Assembly: GCF_015291725.1 (NCBI RefSeq)
Contig: NZ_CP030038.1
Span: 930,001-994,000 of the forward strand
Source: Bradyrhizobium sp. CCBAU 51765
GTDB lineage: Bacteria; Pseudomonadota; Alphaproteobacteria; Rhizobiales; Xanthobacteraceae
DNA: 64,000 nucleotides
Direction of reading: 5' to 3'
Part shown: positions 61,790 to 64,000 of the stretch, piece after piece
Layout of the letters: each line of letters begins with the position of its first letter
How positions within the stretch are numbered: the stretch's first letter is position 1
Notes under the pieces: generated by a model
Databases searched by the model: none
Seen by the model: only the letters and a program-made list of their open reading frames with translations
What the model was told of the DNA's origin: nothing
Position numbers and translations under genes: made by a program

Positions 61790-63114
61790 ATCTTCGTGGT
61801 AAAGTCCCCTCTAACCATGCTCATCCAGGTGAGTCCATCCGCTTGGGCTGCGAATGCTCCATGCTCCCAGCTGAGATCTTTCGGTAGTTCGGGAAGTGTC
61901 ACGGAATCTGGCGGTGTTGAGCGATTGGCCGCTAGTGCCTCCAAGATTGCTTCGGCGGCAGGCTTGTAGATCGCGAAGTACCCGCTGGGCGACCAGCATT
62001 TGGCAAAGGGAGTGCCTCCAAAGAGGAAACGGTCGTCAGAGCTGGATTGATAGAACGCTTGCATCACTGGATTATCTTCACGTTCAACCGCGCCGTCGAG
62101 GCACTGGCGCAACATGAGCGCGGCGTTGGCCGCGCCGCATAGCCGGAATACGGTCTCATAGTTCGCAAAAGCGATCCTTCCATGCGCATTCGGTCCACGT
62201 CGACGTTTTCGTCCCGGTCTGTGATGTCCGGGCCCATTCCCGTTCGCCTGTGGATCCAACGTGGCCGACTCACGTTCAATCTCGTGCTTCTTGTCAAGCT
62301 GCTGCATCGCGTTCGCGGCCGAAGAGAGCGACCGAGGAATGCGCGCCCCACCCAAGCCCGGGCCTCTTACAGCAGCTCCTGCCCCTCCCGAGTCGGTCCC
62401 GCCGGCCGGCGCTGAGACGTAAAGACGAAGCGTGCAGTCCCCGTTACCCGGTGTGGCGCCAAAGGCAATTGCACAACCTCCTGTAACGGCAATGCTGTCG
62501 TTCGCCGTGCTGCCCACGAAAGCCTGAACCTGCGCTTCGTAGGCTTTTTTAGCTAAATTCTTTAGTCGACTCTTCGTGGCCCTCAATCTTGAGAGGCTGC
62601 CTTTTGCTTCCACCGCGACAACATCGGATGGTGTCGTTTCATCGCCCCTGCCAGAATCATAAACGAAGTCTGGAATGTTCTTCGATTGAGTTGCCTCAAA
62701 CTGCTCAAACGTCAATTCTCTCGCGTTTGCCCGAAAACGGAAGCCGCTTTTCTCCATTTCGACATCGGCAATTGCAGCGCCGACTTTGCTCGCAACTGAT
62801 GTTCTCTCTTCGTCGGCGAGCTCCTCTAGCAGCGTTTGAAATGTAAAGCGATCGCTCTTGCGTTCCAAGAAGATGTCTATCTGGGTCAGAATTGCTACGC
62901 TGACATCGCGTACAAGACGGTCTCGCTGAGCGAGAGAGAGGCCTGTCCGGGAGGTGCTGAGCATCTGTGTGCGCCCAATGCTAAGAACTACTTCTTCCCA
63001 GCGGAGCGATAAGGCTCTCGCTAATTGTGCTTCAAGATCGGCTGAAGCTCGAGGCTCGGGGGCGGCAATGACACGTACGTCCTCAATCGCTTTCTCTGCG
63101 GGCATCCAGTCCAT
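61762..63114 (-). CDS. Putative PD-(D/E)xK-like protein of unknown function
   Basis: A 450-residue protein I do not recognise as a named family. The N-terminal region (about 20-125) is helical and charged. A possible nuclease core reads NIPDFVYDSGRGDE and DVVAVEAKGSLSRL, giving Asp149 with Glu169-Ala-Lys171, a PD-(D/E)xK-like pattern. A Gly/Ala-rich linker follows at about 265-280, then a basic stretch (GHHRPGRKRRRGPNAHG). AGGAAG 6 bases before ATG 63114 supports the start. It lies 16 bases after the MBL-fold gene, so the two are one operon. Confidence 0.72.
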   Translation of the reverse strand: MDWMPAEKAIEDVRVIAAPEPRASADLEAQLARALSLRWEEVVLSIGRTQMLSTSRTGLSLAQRDRLVRDVSVAILTQIDIFLERKSDRFTFQTLLEELADEERTSVASKVGAAIADVEMEKSGFRFRANARELTFEQFEATQSKNIPDFVYDSGRGDETTPSDVVAVEAKGSLSRLRATKSRLKNLAKKAYEAQVQAFVGSTANDSIAVTGGCAIAFGATPGNGDCTLRLYVSAPAGGTDSGGAGAAVRGPGLGGARIPRSLSSAANAMQQLDKKHEIERESATLDPQANGNGPGHHRPGRKRRRGPNAHGRIAFANYETVFRLCGAANAALMLRQCLDGAVEREDNPVMQAFYQSSSDDRFLFGGTPFAKCWSPSGYFAIYKPAAEAILEALAANRSTPPDSVTLPELPKDLSWEHGAFAAQADGLTWMSMVRGDFTTKIWNLSSGKW

Positions 63115-63130
63115 AAGTTCTTCCTATGAG

Positions 63131-64000
63131 CTATTTCGGAAAACGCTGCTCGAAAAGGCCGTCATTTGTCAGCATGAGATGAATGGGCTCGTCGTCACAC
63201 AGAAGAATCTCCCCTTGTTCGGAGCGTATGAGCTCAACGACCTCAGCGTCGGGCAGACGAAAGCGGGGGTCTGGGTTAAGGACGGCGTAGAATCCGCCAG
63301 TCTCGGTAATATCTCGCAATATTTCACGATTCATATAGGCTTTCGAGCCAGCGCGAGGAACGGTAATTCCGTCTGACTTAAACATACGGCAACCGCCGAA
63401 CGCCTTCAGGAGACTCCGCCACAGGGCAATTGTTGTATCAGCGGTAAGCAGGAACGCGCGCGCTCCGACGGAAATGCGGAAGACTGAGCCTAAATCGTTA
63501 GCCGCCTGGCCACTCCGCATTCTCTCAATAGGAATTCCAGCATTTGCGCGAAAGGCCTCCACGACTGCTGTCGGCCGGGCTGATCGCTTCGAGCTTCTAT
63601 ATAGAGTCGTTCGTGCCTGTTCAGGAATGACATTAAGAAGCTTAGGGTGCTTCGCAGTCAGTAGATCCAGTTGATCAAAGAACCGAGGCCGCTGTGCTTT
63701 TGGGATGTACTCATACTGTGGGATCCACAGTTGCCGCACACTCTTCAAGGTGCTCGCGATAGATAGCACGCCGTCATATCGGTCTACGTGCCAATGTGAG
63801 ATCGCGATGAACTCAAGTGCCTCTATGCCTCTCTCGTACAAGAAAGGTATTATCCTCGATGACGAAACCCGCCCGCAATCGATCAATCCAAACGTGCCAT
63901 TAGAAAATCCAATGAGTGCGGATCCGCCCGGAAACAGGCTGATTCGGCAGTACACATCTGGGCGCACGTTGATGCCGACGTAAGCCGGACGACCTTTGTC
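63131..64000 (-). CDS. MBL-fold protein (ComEC-like hydrolase domain), 5' end beyond window
   Basis: At least 278 residues from GTG 63967, but the frame is open to the window edge (KGRPAYVGIN before the GTG), so the true start may be outside. The metal motif is EFIAISHWHVDRYDGVLSIA (HxHxDR). AFLLTADTTIALW and FKSDGITVPRAGSKAYMNRE fit the later strands of ComEC/Rec2-like MBL domains. Single-domain MBL proteins of this kind occur in several phage-defence operons. It is followed 16 bases later by the putative nuclease gene. The substrate is unknown. Confidence 0.75.
   Translation of the reverse strand, partial: DKGRPAYVGINVRPDVYCRISLFPGGSALIGFSNGTFGLIDCGRVSSSRIIPFLYERGIEALEFIAISHWHVDRYDGVLSIASTLKSVRQLWIPQYEYIPKAQRPRFFDQLDLLTAKHPKLLNVIPEQARTTLYRSSKRSARPTAVVEAFRANAGIPIERMRSGQAANDLGSVFRISVGARAFLLTADTTIALWRSLLKAFGGCRMFKSDGITVPRAGSKAYMNREILRDITETGGFYAVLNPDPRFRLPDAEVVELIRSEQGEILLCDDEPIHLMLTNDGLFEQRFPK

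Overview
The window looks like chromosomal DNA of a Bradyrhizobium-type alphaproteobacterium. It is GC-rich, has the short palindromic intergenic repeats seen in that genus, and carries an Irr-type iron regulator, an MddA-type methyltransferase and FixJ-like response regulators. No rRNA gene, intact tRNA gene or CRISPR array was found. The left edge cuts an MBL-fold hydrolase gene and the right edge cuts a second MBL-fold gene.

Bases 1-23,545 look like core chromosome. They hold a chemoreceptor, an outer-membrane beta-barrel protein with a clear terminator, an AEC-family carrier, and a complete oligopeptide-type ABC importer on the minus strand (binding protein, two permeases, double ATPase). 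Next come an Irr paralogue behind a perfect FNR/FixK2-type box, a winged-helix/TPR regulator, MddA, a GFA protein, two small secreted proteins, an overlapping kinase/LuxR-regulator pair, a DUF2235 hydrolase, and long intergenic repeats.

Bases 23,546 to about 60,552 behave as a genomic island. A 14-base core at 23,546 recurs at 60,553, each followed by a similar left arm with paired 12-base-spaced repeats at the same offset of 76 bases. A truncated tyrosine recombinase lies just inside. The first third (24.5-35.5 kb) is visibly AT-richer. It encodes a LysR regulator, a VOC ring-cleavage dioxygenase, a maleylacetate reductase, an amidase, a tryptophan-dioxygenase-like haem protein, a flavodoxin-fold quinone/azo reductase, a nitroreductase, a GST, a PcpC/LinD-like reductive dehalogenase and a glutathionyl-hydroquinone reductase. 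This resembles the lower part of a chlorophenol or hydroquinone pathway. The middle (35.7-51.6 kb) holds AraC regulators, a FixJ-type regulator/receiver/PAS-kinase chain, a chloroperoxidase-like hydrolase, a flavoprotein dehydrogenase, an MBL hydrolase, an acetoacetate decarboxylase/patatin/3-hydroxybutyrate dehydrogenase block, and a kinase/receiver/MscS channel set. The last part (51.8-56.9 kb) is a two-component flavin monooxygenase with a hydroxyquinol 1,2-dioxygenase, divergent from a LysR gene with a perfect dyad between them. Its product, maleylacetate, would feed the reductase at 28.4 kb.

An intact IS66-family element (57,858-60,361) with an exact 8-bp target duplication sits near the right end, next to a decayed AraC gene. 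Beyond the second core begins what looks like another element. It carries a minus-strand operon of an MBL-fold protein, a PD-(D/E)xK-like protein and an Mrr-type endonuclease, which may be a defence module.
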